DNA of 64,000 nucleotides. Source: Paracraurococcus sp042666655. Its GTDB lineage: Bacteria > Pseudomonadota > Alphaproteobacteria > Acetobacterales > Acetobacteraceae. Both the position numbers and the translations under genes were made by a program. The notes below the pieces were generated by a model. It saw nothing but the letters and a program-made list of their open reading frames with translations, was not told the DNA's origin and did no database searches. Of this stretch, positions 9,089 through 17,806 are shown piece after piece. The stretch lies in contig NZ_JBHTDE010000002.1 in the NCBI RefSeq assembly GCF_042666655.1, forward strand, positions 62,001 to 126,000. The letters are read 5' to 3'. Each line of letters begins with the position of its first letter. The stretch's first letter is position 1.

Positions 9089-9592
9089 ATGCCGCAAGTC
9101 ACACTGACCGTGAACGGGACCACCCACACGGCTGAGGTCGAAGGCCGCACGCTGCTGGTGGAGTTGCTCCGCGAGACGCTGCGCCTGACCGGAACGCATG
9201 TCGGCTGCGATACCAGCCAGTGCGGCGCCTGCGTGGTGCATGTCGACGGCGAGAGCGTGAAGGCCTGCACCCTCCTGGCGCTGCAGGCCAACGGCACGCA
9301 GGTCACGACGATCGAGGGCCTGGCCAAGGCGGACGGCACGCTGCATCCGATGCAGGAAGCCTTCCGCGAATACCACGCCCTGCAATGCGGCTTCTGCACG
9401 CCGGGCATGGTGATGTCGGCCATCGACCTGGTGCAAAAGCACCCCGATGGCATGTCGGAGAAGGAGATCCGCGAGGGTCTCGAGGGCAACCTCTGCCGTT
9501 GCACCGGCTACCATAACATCGTCAAGGCGATCGCCGCCGCGCAGGACGTCATGCACGGCCGCCGCGCCGAGTTGGCACCCGCCGCGGAATAG
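9089..9592 (+). CDS. coxS: (2Fe-2S) small subunit of a molybdenum hydroxylase (CoxS type)
   Basis: This 167-residue electron-transfer subunit has two [2Fe-2S] sites. The plant-ferredoxin-type cluster is ligated by Cys40, Cys45, Cys48 and Cys60 (GCDTSQCGAC). The second cluster is bound by Cys100, Cys103, Cys136 and Cys138 (CGFC, CRCTG). Length matches CoxS (about 160). GGGGGA lies eight bases before the chosen ATG. It precedes the catalytic and flavin subunits, so it should pass electrons from the molybdenum site to FAD. The symbol names the family, not a proven CO substrate. Confidence 0.93.
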   Translation: MPQVTLTVNGTTHTAEVEGRTLLVELLRETLRLTGTHVGCDTSQCGACVVHVDGESVKACTLLALQANGTQVTTIEGLAKADGTLHPMQEAFREYHALQCGFCTPGMVMSAIDLVQKHPDGMSEKEIREGLEGNLCRCTGYHNIVKAIAAAQDVMHGRRAELAPAAE

Positions 9593-9712
9593 TCCCGACC
9601 GGGCGTGCCGCGGCGCGCCCGGTCCGACGTGCTGAATGAAGGCCGGGAATGTCTGGGGCCGTGCGGACGGGCCGCCCCGGCAAGGCATCCGGGCTGCCTG
9701 GGAGGCGATGCA

Positions 9713-12097
9713 ATGAACGCGGTGACACCTTTCGAGGGCATCGGTGCGAGCGTGAAGCGCAAGGAGGATTTGCGCTTCCTATCTGGCCGCGGCCAGTACA
9801 CGGACGACATCAACCGCCCGAACCAGACCTACGCCTATATCCTCCGCAGCCCGCATGCGCATGCGAAGATCAACGGCATCGACTTCGCGGCGGCGAAGGC
9901 CATGCCGGGTGTGGTCGCCATCTTCACCGGCGCGGACATGCCCGACCTCGGCGGCATCCCCTGCGGCTGGCAGATCCACAACAAGGACGGCTCGCCGATG
10001 GCGGAGCCGATGCATCCGGTGCTTGCGGTCGGCAAGGTGCGGTTCGTCGGCGACGCGGTCGCCCTGGTGGTGGCCGAAACGAAGACCCAGGCCAAGGATG
10101 CGGGTGAGGCGATCAACGTCGACTACGACGTGCTGCCGGCGGTCGCGGGCCTCGACGCGGCGATCGCCCCGGGCGCCCCGGCCGTCCATGACGAGGTCGC
10201 CGGCAATGTCTGCTACGACTGGCATATCGGCGACCCGGCGGTGAATGCCGCGGCCTTCGCCACCGCGCCGAAGGTTGTCGAATTCGAACTGGTGAACAAC
10301 CGTCTCGTGCCGAACGCCATGGAGCCGCGTGCGGCGATCGGCGACTTCGACCGCACCACGGACGAGTACACGCTGTTCACCACCAGCCAGAACCCGCATG
10401 TCATCCGGCTGCTGATGGGCGCCTTCGTGCTGCACCTGCCGGAACACAAGCTGCGCGTGGTGGCGCCCGATGTCGGCGGCGGCTTCGGCAGCAAGATCTT
10501 CCACTACGCCGAGGAGGCGATCGTCACCTGGGCCGCCGGCAAGGTCTGCCGCCCGGTGAAATGGACCGCCGACCGGACCGAGTCCTTCCTGACCGACGCA
10601 CATGGCCGCGACCACATCAGCAAGGCCAGGCTCGCGCTCGACGAGAACGGCAGGTTCCTGGCGCTGCACGTGCAGACGCTGGCGAATATGGGCGCCTACC
10701 TGTCCACATTCGCCACGAGTGTCCCGACCTACCTCTACGCCACGCTGCTGGCGGGCGTGTATACCACGCCGACCGTGTACGCCGAGGTGAAGGCCGTCTT
10801 CACCAACACCGTCCCCGTCGATGCCTATCGCGGCGCCGGCCGGCCGGAAGCCACCTTCCTGGTCGAGCGCCTGGTCGATGTCGCGGCGCGAGAGCTGGGG
10901 ATCGACAAGGTCGAGATTCGCCGCCGCAACTTCATCCCGGCGGACGCCTTCCCCTACCAGACGCCGATCGCCCTGCAATACGACAGCGGCGACTACCAGA
11001 CGACGTTGGACCAGGCGCTGATCGGCGCCGGCTATGCCGAATTCGAGACGCGCCGCGCCGAGGCCAAGGCCCGCGGCAAGCTGCGCGGCATCGGCATCTC
11101 GACCTATGTCGAGGCCTGCGGCATCGCGCCCTCGGCCGTGGTCGGCTCGCTCGGCGCCCGCGCCGGGCTCTACGAGGTAGGCACCATCCGGGTGCACCCG
11201 ACCGGCAGCGTCACCGTGCTGACCGGCACCCACAGCCATGGCCAGGGGCATGAGACGACGCTGGCGCAGCTGGTCACCGACCGGCTCGGCGTGCCGCTGG
11301 CCCAGGTCGACATCGTTCATGGCGACACCGCCAAGATCCCCTTCGGCATGGGTACCTACGGGTCCCGGTCGCTGGCGGTCGGCGGCAGCGCCATGGTCAA
11401 GGCGATGGACAAGATCGTCCTCAAGGCCCGCAAGATCGCGGCCCACCTGATGGAGGCCTCGGTCGAGGACGTCGAGTTCGACCGCGGCACCTTCCGCGTC
11501 GCCGGCACCGACAAGACCAAGTCCTGGGGCGAGATCGCGCTCACGGCCTATGTCCCGCACAACTACCCGATCGAGGAGCTGGAGCCGGGCCTCGACGAGA
11601 CCGCCTTCTACGACCCGAAGAACTTCACCTACCCGGGCGGCTGCCATATCTGCGAGGTCGAGATCGAACCCGAGACCGGCCAGGTCTCGGTGGTGAATTT
11701 CACCGCGGTGGACGATGTCGGCCGCGTCATCAACCCGATGATCGTCGAGGGCCAGGTCCAGGGCGGCGTCGCCCAGGGCATCGGCCAGGCGTTGCTGGAG
11801 ACGGCGGTCTACGACGACAGCGGCCAGCTGCTCTCGGCCAGCTTCATGGACTATCAGATGCCGCGGGCGGATGACCTTCCACCGGTCTCGGTCGCCACCC
11901 ATGTGACGCTCTGCACCCATAACCCGCTTGGGGTGAAGGGCTGCGGCGAGGTGGGGGCCATCGGCTCGCCGCCCGCGGTGATCAACGCCGTGGTCGATGC
12001 GCTGAAGGATTATGGCGTGCGGCATATCGAGATGCCGGCGACGCCCGCCAAGGTCTGGAACATCATCAACGCCGGCCATAAGCTGGCGGCAGAATAG
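9713..12097 (+). CDS. coxL: Molybdopterin-binding large subunit, form II CoxL / aldehyde oxidase type
   Basis: This 794-residue catalytic subunit of the xanthine oxidase superfamily binds Mo-molybdopterin cytosine dinucleotide. The active-site loop reads AYRGAGR (about 371-377). This is the form II signature; bona fide aerobic CO dehydrogenases carry AYXCSFR with the catalytic cysteine. The proposed general-base glutamate is about Glu746 in GCGEVGAIG, and GGGFGSK near 258 matches the cofactor region. The true substrate is therefore more likely an aldehyde, purine-like heterocycle or other hydroxylatable compound. The ATG at 9713 follows GGGAGG and gives the usual family start. Confidence 0.93.
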   Translation: MNAVTPFEGIGASVKRKEDLRFLSGRGQYTDDINRPNQTYAYILRSPHAHAKINGIDFAAAKAMPGVVAIFTGADMPDLGGIPCGWQIHNKDGSPMAEPMHPVLAVGKVRFVGDAVALVVAETKTQAKDAGEAINVDYDVLPAVAGLDAAIAPGAPAVHDEVAGNVCYDWHIGDPAVNAAAFATAPKVVEFELVNNRLVPNAMEPRAAIGDFDRTTDEYTLFTTSQNPHVIRLLMGAFVLHLPEHKLRVVAPDVGGGFGSKIFHYAEEAIVTWAAGKVCRPVKWTADRTESFLTDAHGRDHISKARLALDENGRFLALHVQTLANMGAYLSTFATSVPTYLYATLLAGVYTTPTVYAEVKAVFTNTVPVDAYRGAGRPEATFLVERLVDVAARELGIDKVEIRRRNFIPADAFPYQTPIALQYDSGDYQTTLDQALIGAGYAEFETRRAEAKARGKLRGIGISTYVEACGIAPSAVVGSLGARAGLYEVGTIRVHPTGSVTVLTGTHSHGQGHETTLAQLVTDRLGVPLAQVDIVHGDTAKIPFGMGTYGSRSLAVGGSAMVKAMDKIVLKARKIAAHLMEASVEDVEFDRGTFRVAGTDKTKSWGEIALTAYVPHNYPIEELEPGLDETAFYDPKNFTYPGGCHICEVEIEPETGQVSVVNFTAVDDVGRVINPMIVEGQVQGGVAQGIGQALLETAVYDDSGQLLSASFMDYQMPRADDLPPVSVATHVTLCTHNPLGVKGCGEVGAIGSPPAVINAVVDALKDYGVRHIEMPATPAKVWNIINAGHKLAAE

Positions 12098-12181
12098 CGG
12101 AAGTGCCTGCCGGCCGGTCGCTGGAGGGCGTCAGCCCGGAAGCGAGAATCGGCCGGCGAACGACCAAAGGGAGTTCAGACG

Positions 12182-12976
12182 ATGTACGATTTTGCCTATC
12201 ACAAGCCGGCCTCGGTCGCGGACGCCGTCAAGATCCTCACCGCCGACCCGGATGCGCGGCCGATCTCCGGCGGCCAGACCCTGCTGCCGGCGCTGAAGCA
12301 CCGGCTGAACAAGCCGACCTCGGTGGTCGACCTGTCCGGCATCGCCGAGCTGAAGGGCATCAAGCGGGACGGTGACAAGCTCATCATCGGCGCGCTGGCC
12401 AAGCATGTCGAAGTGGCGAACAGCCCCGAGGTGAAGGCTGCCATCCCGGCGCTGGCCGCCATGGCCGGCACCATCGGCGACACGCAGGTGCGCAATCGCG
12501 GCACCATCGGCGGCAGCGTCGCAAACAACGACCCGGCGGCGGACTACCCCTCCGCCGTGCTCGGGCTGGGCGCCACCGTTGTCACCGACAAGCGCCGGAT
12601 CGCGGCGGATGACTTTTTCCAAGGCATGTTCACCACGGCGCTGGAGCCGGGCGAGCTGCTGGTGGCGATCGAGTTCCCTATCCCGGAGAAGGCCGGCTAC
12701 GCCAAGATGCGCAACCCGGCCAGCCGCTACGTCATGGCCGGCGTCTTCGCCGCCAAGACGAAGTCGGGCGTGCGCGTCGTGGTCAACGGTGCCGGCCCGG
12801 GCGTGTTCCGCCAGGCCGAGATGGAGACGGCGCTGTCCGCCAACTGGTCGGAAGGCGCGGTCGCCGCGGTGAAGCAGTCCGCCGATGGGCTGAACGGCGA
12901 CATCCATGGCAGTGCCGAGTACCGCGCCCATCTGGTCACCGTGATGGCCAAGCGCGCCGTCGCCGCGGCGGGCTGA
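12182..12976 (+). CDS. coxM: FAD-binding medium subunit of the molybdenum hydroxylase (CoxM type)
   Basis: This 264-residue flavin subunit accepts electrons from the CoxS-type protein. Both FAD-contact motifs are visible: SGGQTLLPALK (about 29-39) and TIGGSVANNDPAADYP (about 108-123). The C-terminal CO_deh_flav_C region follows. AAAGGGAG lies upstream of the start. With the two genes before it, it forms a complete S-L-M set. No cofactor-insertion genes (coxD/E/F or mobA-like) are seen nearby, and a CoxG-like gene lies about 19 kb away in another operon. Confidence 0.93.
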   Translation: MYDFAYHKPASVADAVKILTADPDARPISGGQTLLPALKHRLNKPTSVVDLSGIAELKGIKRDGDKLIIGALAKHVEVANSPEVKAAIPALAAMAGTIGDTQVRNRGTIGGSVANNDPAADYPSAVLGLGATVVTDKRRIAADDFFQGMFTTALEPGELLVAIEFPIPEKAGYAKMRNPASRYVMAGVFAAKTKSGVRVVVNGAGPGVFRQAEMETALSANWSEGAVAAVKQSADGLNGDIHGSAEYRAHLVTVMAKRAVAAAG

Positions 12977-13232
12977 TACCGGCCTCCGTTCGACCCGTTG
13001 TGGATTGATCCGCGGCGGGTCGGCGCTGGCCGCCCCGCGCCCGGCCGGGCCCAGGCGAACCGCAGCCTGCATCCGCTCCGTACATTCCAGGCCGCAGCGC
13101 GACAACGTCCATGCTTGCCCGTGACCCGCCGTAGCGGCCGCGGGCCGCAGCACCGCCCCGCCAGAGGCATCGCATCCGCTCGCCCAGCCGCCGCTGCCGC
13201 GCAGGAAGGCCAGCGCCGGTGCCGGGTTCCGG

Positions 13233-13973
13233 TCACGGTCCGAAACCCTGCACCAGACCGCCCGCCACCAGCCGCCAGCCGTCCACCAGCACGAAGAAGA
13301 TCAGCTTGAAGGGCAGCGCGACCACGTTCGGCGGCAGCATCATCATGCCGAGCGACATGAGCAGGCTGGCCACCACCATATCGAGCACCAGGAACGGCAG
13401 GAAGAGCAGGAAGCCGATCTCGAAGGCGCGCTTCAACTCGCTGACCAGGAAGGCCGGCAGCAGGGCGCGCCAGGGGATCTGCTCGGATGCGGCGCCCTCC
13501 GGCACCGACGGCAGCTTTGCCAGGTCGAGGAAAAGCGACAGGTCGGCATCGGCCACCTGGGCCGCCATGAAGCGGCGGAAAGGCTCGGCTGCGGCGGTCA
13601 GCCCCTCCAGCTCACCGATCCGCCCTTCCATCAACGGCTGCAGGCCGGCCGCCCAGCTCTGTTCGAACACCGGCTGCATGACGAACAGGGTGAGGAACAG
13701 CGCGAGCCCGACCAGCGCCGGGTTGGGCGGCACGCCCTGCGCGCCGATCGCGCTGCGCAGCAGCGACAGCACGATGACGATGCGGGTAAAGGCGGTCGCC
13801 ATCACGAGCAGGGACGGGGCGAGCGACAATACGCCGACCAGTGCCGTGAGCTGGACCAGGCGTGAGGTGGCACCCGGCTGGCCGGCAGCGCCGAGGTCGA
13901 TGCTGACGCTCTGCGCCGCCGCCGGCGGCACGCCCACGACCAGGATCAGGGCGGCGAGAAGACAGCGCCTCAT
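13233..13973 (-). CDS. fliP: Flagellar export apparatus protein FliP
   Basis: This 246-residue core subunit of the flagellar type III export gate is in the normal size range. The cleavable signal MRRCLLAALILVVGVPPAAAQ is typical of FliP. Other hallmarks are FTRIVIVLSLLRSAIGAQGVPPNP, the VSELKRAFEIGFLLFLPFLV region and the C-terminal helix PFKLIFFVLVDGW. The start at 13973 gives the signal peptide, and the stop of fliO overlaps it by four bases. It is the last gene of a short leftward block. Confidence 0.97.
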   Translation of the reverse strand: MRRCLLAALILVVGVPPAAAQSVSIDLGAAGQPGATSRLVQLTALVGVLSLAPSLLVMATAFTRIVIVLSLLRSAIGAQGVPPNPALVGLALFLTLFVMQPVFEQSWAAGLQPLMEGRIGELEGLTAAAEPFRRFMAAQVADADLSLFLDLAKLPSVPEGAASEQIPWRALLPAFLVSELKRAFEIGFLLFLPFLVLDMVVASLLMSLGMMMLPPNVVALPFKLIFFVLVDGWRLVAGGLVQGFGP

Positions 13974-14233
13974 GGCGCGGGCTGCTCCGGCAGCCAGCCC
14001 ACCAAGGCATCCTGCCCCCCACCGGTCAGCAGCAGTAATTCGCGCCCGTCGCACCGGACCAGGACGAGGCGGCGGCGCGCATCCAGCGCCATGACCTCGG
14101 CGATGGCGAGGCGACGGCCGGCGCGTCCGCCGGGGTGCGACCGGCACAGGACCCGGGTGGCGAGCCAAACCGGCACCAGCACCGCGGCGAGCGCGCCGGC
14201 GGCCTTCAGCGCGCTGTCGAGATCGAGGATCAA
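13970..14233 (-). CDS. fliO: Flagellar protein FliO-like, TTG start
   Basis: This small membrane protein of about 87 residues sits directly before fliP, as fliO does elsewhere. A TTG start at 14233 is preceded by a perfect AGGAGG seven bases away; no in-frame ATG fits. One N-terminal membrane helix (about residues 8-28) is followed by a basic segment (RAGRRLAIAEVMALDARRR) and the beta-like stretch LVLVRCDGRELLLLTGG, the usual FliO pattern. FliO assists assembly of the FliP complex. Sequence conservation in this family is weak, so the call leans on position and topology. Confidence 0.8.
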   Translation of the reverse strand: MILDLDSALKAAGALAAVLVPVWLATRVLCRSHPGGRAGRRLAIAEVMALDARRRLVLVRCDGRELLLLTGGGQDALVGWLPEQPAP

Positions 14234-14264
14234 GCGGCGGCCTCCTGCCAGCGCGCTGCAGCGG

Positions 14265-14510
14265 TCAGGGTGGTGACAGGGCGGCGCCGAGCCCGTCCAC
14301 CTCCCCCAGTAGGGCGACCAGGGCCGGCAGCATCGGCCGGGCGGTCTCCGGCGGCAGCATGGCGATTTCGGCGCAGAGCGCGGCTGTGCCGGCATCGAGG
14401 CCGGTAAGATCGACCTGTCGGCCGGATTCGACCAGGGCGCGGGCGACAGCAAGCATCCCATGCATCGCTTCGATGGCAGCGCGGGATGGGGCGGGATCTG
14501 AGAGGGCCAT
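14265..14510 (-). CDS. Small protein of the fliO-fliP block, function unknown
   Basis: This 81-residue acidic, mainly helical protein is the first gene of the leftward flagellar block, 31 bases before fliO. Visible pattern: residues 1-30 form a predicted helix (AIEAMHGMLAVARALVESG), then VDLTGLDAGTAALCAEIAMLP, then a leucine-rich helix LVALLGEVDGLGAAL. Size and helical makeup resemble small flagellar chaperones such as FliT or FlgN, but I see no diagnostic motif, so no name is given. The coding assignment rests on operon position. Confidence 0.6.
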   Translation of the reverse strand: MALSDPAPSRAAIEAMHGMLAVARALVESGRQVDLTGLDAGTAALCAEIAMLPPETARPMLPALVALLGEVDGLGAALSPP

Positions 14511-14539
14511 GCGCCCAGTCTGGTCCGGCAGGGGTTAAG

Positions 14540-14570
14540 AAAGCCTCGCCATACCTGCTGGCAAGGCTTT
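14540..14570. promoter_or_regulatory. Inverted repeat between divergent flagellar blocks
   Basis: The left arm AAAGCCTCGCCA (14540-14551) and right arm TGGCAAGGCTTT (14559-14570) are complementary over 12 positions with one mismatch, separated by seven bases. The element sits in the 94-base gap between the small leftward gene (start 14510) and flgB (start 14605). It could be an operator shared by both promoters. No flagellar sigma factor consensus is clear beside it. Confidence 0.45.
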
Positions 14571-14604
14571 ACCGAATCTTCGCTTTCGCGGGCCAGGATG
14601 CGGC

Positions 14605-14997
14605 ATGGACCCATCGCAAAGCGCCCCCTTGAGCCTCGCCGAGCGACGCCTTGCCTGGCTCGATGCGCGGCAGCGCGTGCTGGCGCAGAACATCGCGCAT
14701 GCCGATACGCCAGGCTACCGGCCGCGCGACCTGCCGGATTTTGCCAAGCTGGTGCTGCGGCAGGGTGGGCCTTCGGTCAGCCTCCTGCGGACCGATACGC
14801 ATCACCTGGCTACGGCACGCGACCCGCGGGCGCGGGTGGACCGGCAGGCGATGGAGGTCACGCCGAACGGCAATGCGGTGTCGCTGGACAAGGAAGCGAT
14901 GAAGGTCGCCGACACCGACAGCGCACATGCGCTGGCCGTCGGCCTGCATCGCCGCTGGCTCGGGCTGTTCCGCACCGCGCTGGGCAGGACGCAATAG
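14605..14997 (+). CDS. flgB: Flagellar proximal rod protein FlgB
   Basis: This 130-residue rod subunit joins the export gate/MS ring to the rest of the flagellar rod. The N-terminal rod-family motif is clear: RVLAQNIAHADTPGYRPRDL (about 24-43). The C-terminal helix is typical. The start at 14605 gives the expected length. It opens the rightward operon flgB-flgC-fliE-fliQ-fliR-flhB and is 14 bases from flgC. Confidence 0.95.
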   Translation: MDPSQSAPLSLAERRLAWLDARQRVLAQNIAHADTPGYRPRDLPDFAKLVLRQGGPSVSLLRTDTHHLATARDPRARVDRQAMEVTPNGNAVSLDKEAMKVADTDSAHALAVGLHRRWLGLFRTALGRTQ

Positions 14998-15011
14998 AAC
15001 CAGGGGGCCGC

Positions 15012-15419
15012 ATGGATCTCGAACGGGCGCTGCGCATCTCTGCCGCCGGCATGGCGGCGCAATCCACCCGGCTGCGGGTGGTGGCGGAGAACTTGGCCAA
15101 CCGCGACAGCACCGGCGACGCGCCGGGTGCCGAGCCCTTTCGCCGCAAGACCGTGACCTTCGGCGCCCGGATGGACCGCGTGCTGGGGGCCCACACGGTC
15201 GAGGTAAGGCGAGTCGGCACCGCCGCCGGCGACTTCCCCGAGGTGCACGACCCCGGCCATCCCGCCGCCGATGCGCGCGGCTACGTCAAGCGCCCGAATG
15301 TCGACAGTCTGGTCGAGATGATGGACATGCGCGAGGCGCAGCGGAGCTACAGCGCCAACCTCTCGGTGCTGGAGGTCACGCGCGGCATGCTGACCCGGAC
15401 AATCGAGGCGCTGCGCTGA
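15012..15419 (+). CDS. flgC: Flagellar proximal rod protein FlgC
   Basis: This 135-residue rod subunit has the N-terminal motif ISAAGMAAQSTRLRVVAENLAN and the FlgC-specific C-terminal stretch GYVKRPNVDSLVEMMDMREA, followed by RSYSANLSVLE. The ATG at 15012 follows CAGGGGG. The stop overlaps the fliE start by one base (TGATG). FlgC stacks on FlgB in the rod. Confidence 0.97.
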   Translation: MDLERALRISAAGMAAQSTRLRVVAENLANRDSTGDAPGAEPFRRKTVTFGARMDRVLGAHTVEVRRVGTAAGDFPEVHDPGHPAADARGYVKRPNVDSLVEMMDMREAQRSYSANLSVLEVTRGMLTRTIEALR

Positions 15420-15712
15420 TGCCGCCGACGATCGCACCGGTCCAGGCAGCGGCGGCCTATCGCGCGACCCAGGCCCAGGGCACCGGGGCGGAGGGCGGCG
15501 ACTTCGGCGCCACCCTGCAGCGGGCGATGCAGGATGCCGTGGACCTCGGCCGCTCGGCCGACGCCGCCAGCACCCAGGCCCTGCTGGGCCAGGGCAGCGT
15601 GACCGACGTGGTGCTGGCGGTGGCACGGGCGGAGATGGCGCTGCAGACCGCCACCACGCTGCGCGACAAGGTGGTCTCCGCCTACCAGGACGTCATGCGC
15701 ATGCCGATCTGA
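15419..15712 (+). CDS. fliE: Flagellar hook-basal body protein FliE
   Basis: This 97-residue protein links the MS ring/export gate to the rod. The conserved C-terminal half is present: VTDVVLAVARAEMALQTATT, then RDKVVSAYQDVMRMPI, the standard FliE ending. The N-terminal third is low-complexity (AAAAYRATQAQGTGAEGG), as often seen. It starts on the last base of the flgC stop and lies four bases before fliQ. Confidence 0.95.
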   Translation: MPPTIAPVQAAAAYRATQAQGTGAEGGDFGATLQRAMQDAVDLGRSADAASTQALLGQGSVTDVVLAVARAEMALQTATTLRDKVVSAYQDVMRMPI

Positions 15713-15716
15713 CGCC

Positions 15717-15995
15717 ATGGCCGACGACCCGACCGCCCTGGCATTGCGTGAGGCGTTGTGGCTCGCCCTGCACCTGGCCTGGCCGCCGCTGCTGGCGATG
15801 CTGGCCATCGGCCTGGTCATCTCGGTGCTGCAGGCGGTTACCCAGATCCAGGAAGCCACCCTGGCCTTCCTCCCCAAGGTTGTCGTCATGGCGGCGGTGC
15901 TGCTGCTGACCGGGCCGGCGATGACGGTGGCGATGCAGGGCTACGCGGCACAACTCTTCACCCGGATCGTGGCCCTCGGCGGTGCGGCCCGGTGA
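15717..15995 (+). CDS. fliQ: Flagellar export apparatus protein FliQ
   Basis: This 92-residue, two-helix membrane protein is part of the FliPQR export gate. Diagnostic segments are ALREALWLALHLAWPPLLAML and VISVLQAVTQIQEATLAFLP, followed by KVVVMAAVLLLTGP. Length is standard (about 89). Its stop overlaps the GTG start of fliR (GTGA). Confidence 0.97.
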   Translation: MADDPTALALREALWLALHLAWPPLLAMLAIGLVISVLQAVTQIQEATLAFLPKVVVMAAVLLLTGPAMTVAMQGYAAQLFTRIVALGGAAR

Positions 15996-16753
15996 TCGAG
16001 TCGCTGCCGGCCCTGGCCTTCCACGCCGTCCTGGTGCTCGCGCGGATCGGCGGCGCATTGCTGCTGCTGCCCGGCCTCGGCGCGCCTGAGGTGCCGGCGA
16101 CCATCCGGCTGGCCCTTGTCCTGGCGCTCACCGCGCTACTGCTGCCGGTGGTGCAGCCCGGCCTGCCGGCCCTGCCGGGGGAGGTGCCGGCGCTGCTGCG
16201 GCTGCTGCTGCTGGAGACGATGGCAGGTATCTGGCTCGGCCTGCTGGCGCGGCTGATCGAACTGGCCCTGGCCCAGGCGGGGCAGGTCATGGCGCTGATG
16301 GTCGGGCTCGCCAGCCCCTTGCAGACCGACCCGGCGATCGGCGCCCAGGGTACCGCCCTGTCGCGCCTGTTCGGCCTGGCGGCGACGGTGCTGGTACTGG
16401 CCACCGGGCTCTACGGCGTGCCGTTGCGGGCGCTGGCCGAAAGCTACGCCGTCATGCCGCCGGGGGTGCCGCTGGCCCTGCCGGCGCAATCCGCCGCGGT
16501 GGCGCAGGCGGTGGCGGACAGCCTCTCGCTGGCGTTGCGGCTGGCCGCACCGCTGGTCCTGGCCTCGGTGCTCGGGCAGTTCGCGCTGGGCCTGCTGGCG
16601 CGGCTCGCGCCGCAGGTGCCTGTCTTCATGGTCGTCGCACCGGGGCAGATTCTGGCCGGGCTGCTGCTGGTGGCGCTGCTGCTGCCGGCGCTGCTCGGCA
16701 CCTGGCTGACCGCGGCGCGGGACGGCTTCGCGGGCCTGCCGGGTCTGCCCTGA
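15992..16753 (+). CDS. fliR: Flagellar export apparatus protein FliR, GTG start
   Basis: This 253-residue multi-helix membrane protein completes the FliPQR gate. The GTG at 15992 overlaps the fliQ stop and gives the usual N-terminus (VIESLPALAFHAVLVLARIG). Family features include the GLASPLQTDPAIGAQG segment and the C-terminal region PVFMVVAPGQILAGLLLV. It lies three bases before flhB. Confidence 0.95.
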   Translation: MIESLPALAFHAVLVLARIGGALLLLPGLGAPEVPATIRLALVLALTALLLPVVQPGLPALPGEVPALLRLLLLETMAGIWLGLLARLIELALAQAGQVMALMVGLASPLQTDPAIGAQGTALSRLFGLAATVLVLATGLYGVPLRALAESYAVMPPGVPLALPAQSAAVAQAVADSLSLALRLAAPLVLASVLGQFALGLLARLAPQVPVFMVVAPGQILAGLLLVALLLPALLGTWLTAARDGFAGLPGLP

Positions 16754-16756
16754 GCG

Positions 16757-17806
16757 GTGGCGGAGGACGACAAGGACGCCGCGGACCGCTCAGAAGCCCC
16801 GACCGCACGGCGGCTCGACAAGGCGCGGCAACAGGGCCAGGTGCCGCTGTCGCGGGAGGCGGTGGGCTTCGCCACGCTGCTGGCTGCGACGCTGGCTGGC
16901 TTCCTGGCCCTGCCGCCGGTCGGCATCGCCTGGCTGCAGGCGCTGCGCAGCCTGCTGGAGGCGCCGGACCTGGGCGGCGAGGCACCGCTCGCCTTGCTGC
17001 GGACGGCGGCGCTCGGCGTCCTGCCGGTGCTGGGGGGCGTCGCCGCGGCGGCCATCCTGGCCAGCCTCGCCCAGACCGGGCCGCTGCTGCGCGGCGAGGC
17101 GATCCTGCCTGACCTGTCGCGGATCAGCCCGCTCGCCGGCCTGCGCCGGCTGCTCGGACCCGATGGCTGGATCGAGCTGGCGCGGACCCTGCTCAAGCTT
17201 GCGGTGGTCGGTGGCGCCTTGTGGCTGGGCCTCGATGTCGCAACGCTGCAGGCCGCGCTGCACCAGCCGACCGGAGCGCTGCCCGGGCTGATCGGGCGGG
17301 AGGCACTGCGTCTCCTGCTGGTCGCGCTCGGTGCCTTCGGGGTCCTGGCGGCGCTTGACGTGCTGGTGGTGCGCTGGCGCCATCTGCGGCAGTTGCGCAT
17401 GAGCCGTGAGGACCTGCGGGAGGAGATACGGGAGTCCGAGGGCGACCCGCAGGTGAAGGCGCGGCTGCGGCGGATCCGCGAGAGCCGTGCCCGGCAGCGG
17501 ATGCTGGCCGCTGTTCCGAATGCCGCCGTTGTGATAACGAATCCGACTCATTTCGCCGTCGCTCTCGCCTATCAACCCGGTGAGGCCGCGGCACCGCGAC
17601 TCGTTGCCAAAGGGGCGGATGACATGGCGGCGCGGATCCGCGTGGCGGCGATGGAACACGGAGTGCCGATCATCGCCAACCCGCCTTTGGCCCGGGCGCT
17701 GTTCCGGCTGGAGGTCGATACCGAGATTCCGCCGGAGCACTGGCAGGCGGTGGCCGAGATCATCTCCTATGTCTGGCGGCTGCAAGGGCGCGCGGCGGGT
17801 GGCTAG
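16757..17806 (+). CDS. flhB: Flagellar export switch protein FlhB, GTG start
   Basis: This 349-residue substrate-specificity switch has four hydrophobic segments and the cytoplasmic domain. The N-terminal signature RLDKARQQGQVPLSRE follows DRSEAPTA. The autocleavage motif NPTH is at about residues 262-265, so normal self-processing is expected. The C-terminal segment HGVPIIANPPLARALF is also typical. It closes the flagellar operon; the next gene overlaps or abuts its end. Confidence 0.97.
   Translation: MAEDDKDAADRSEAPTARRLDKARQQGQVPLSREAVGFATLLAATLAGFLALPPVGIAWLQALRSLLEAPDLGGEAPLALLRTAALGVLPVLGGVAAAAILASLAQTGPLLRGEAILPDLSRISPLAGLRRLLGPDGWIELARTLLKLAVVGGALWLGLDVATLQAALHQPTGALPGLIGREALRLLLVALGAFGVLAALDVLVVRWRHLRQLRMSREDLREEIRESEGDPQVKARLRRIRESRARQRMLAAVPNAAVVITNPTHFAVALAYQPGEAAAPRLVAKGADDMAARIRVAAMEHGVPIIANPPLARALFRLEVDTEIPPEHWQAVAEIISYVWRLQGRAAGG

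Noticed and set aside
9779..12079. Antisense frame opposite coxL
   Set aside because: It is a shadow of a fully conserved molybdenum hydroxylase subunit, with no start signals or motifs of its own.
9713..12097. Aerobic carbon monoxide dehydrogenase call
   Set aside because: The diagnostic cysteine loop AYXCSFR is absent; AYRGAGR shows form II.
12977..13232. Possible small gene between coxM and fliP
   Set aside because: Frames here are proline/arginine-rich with no ribosome-binding site or conserved pattern. I treat the 256 bases as intergenic.
14559..14575. Sigma-54 promoter for flgB at TGGCAAGGCTTTACC
   Set aside because: The -24 box is partial and the -12 GC is missing, and the sequence is better explained as one arm of the inverted repeat.
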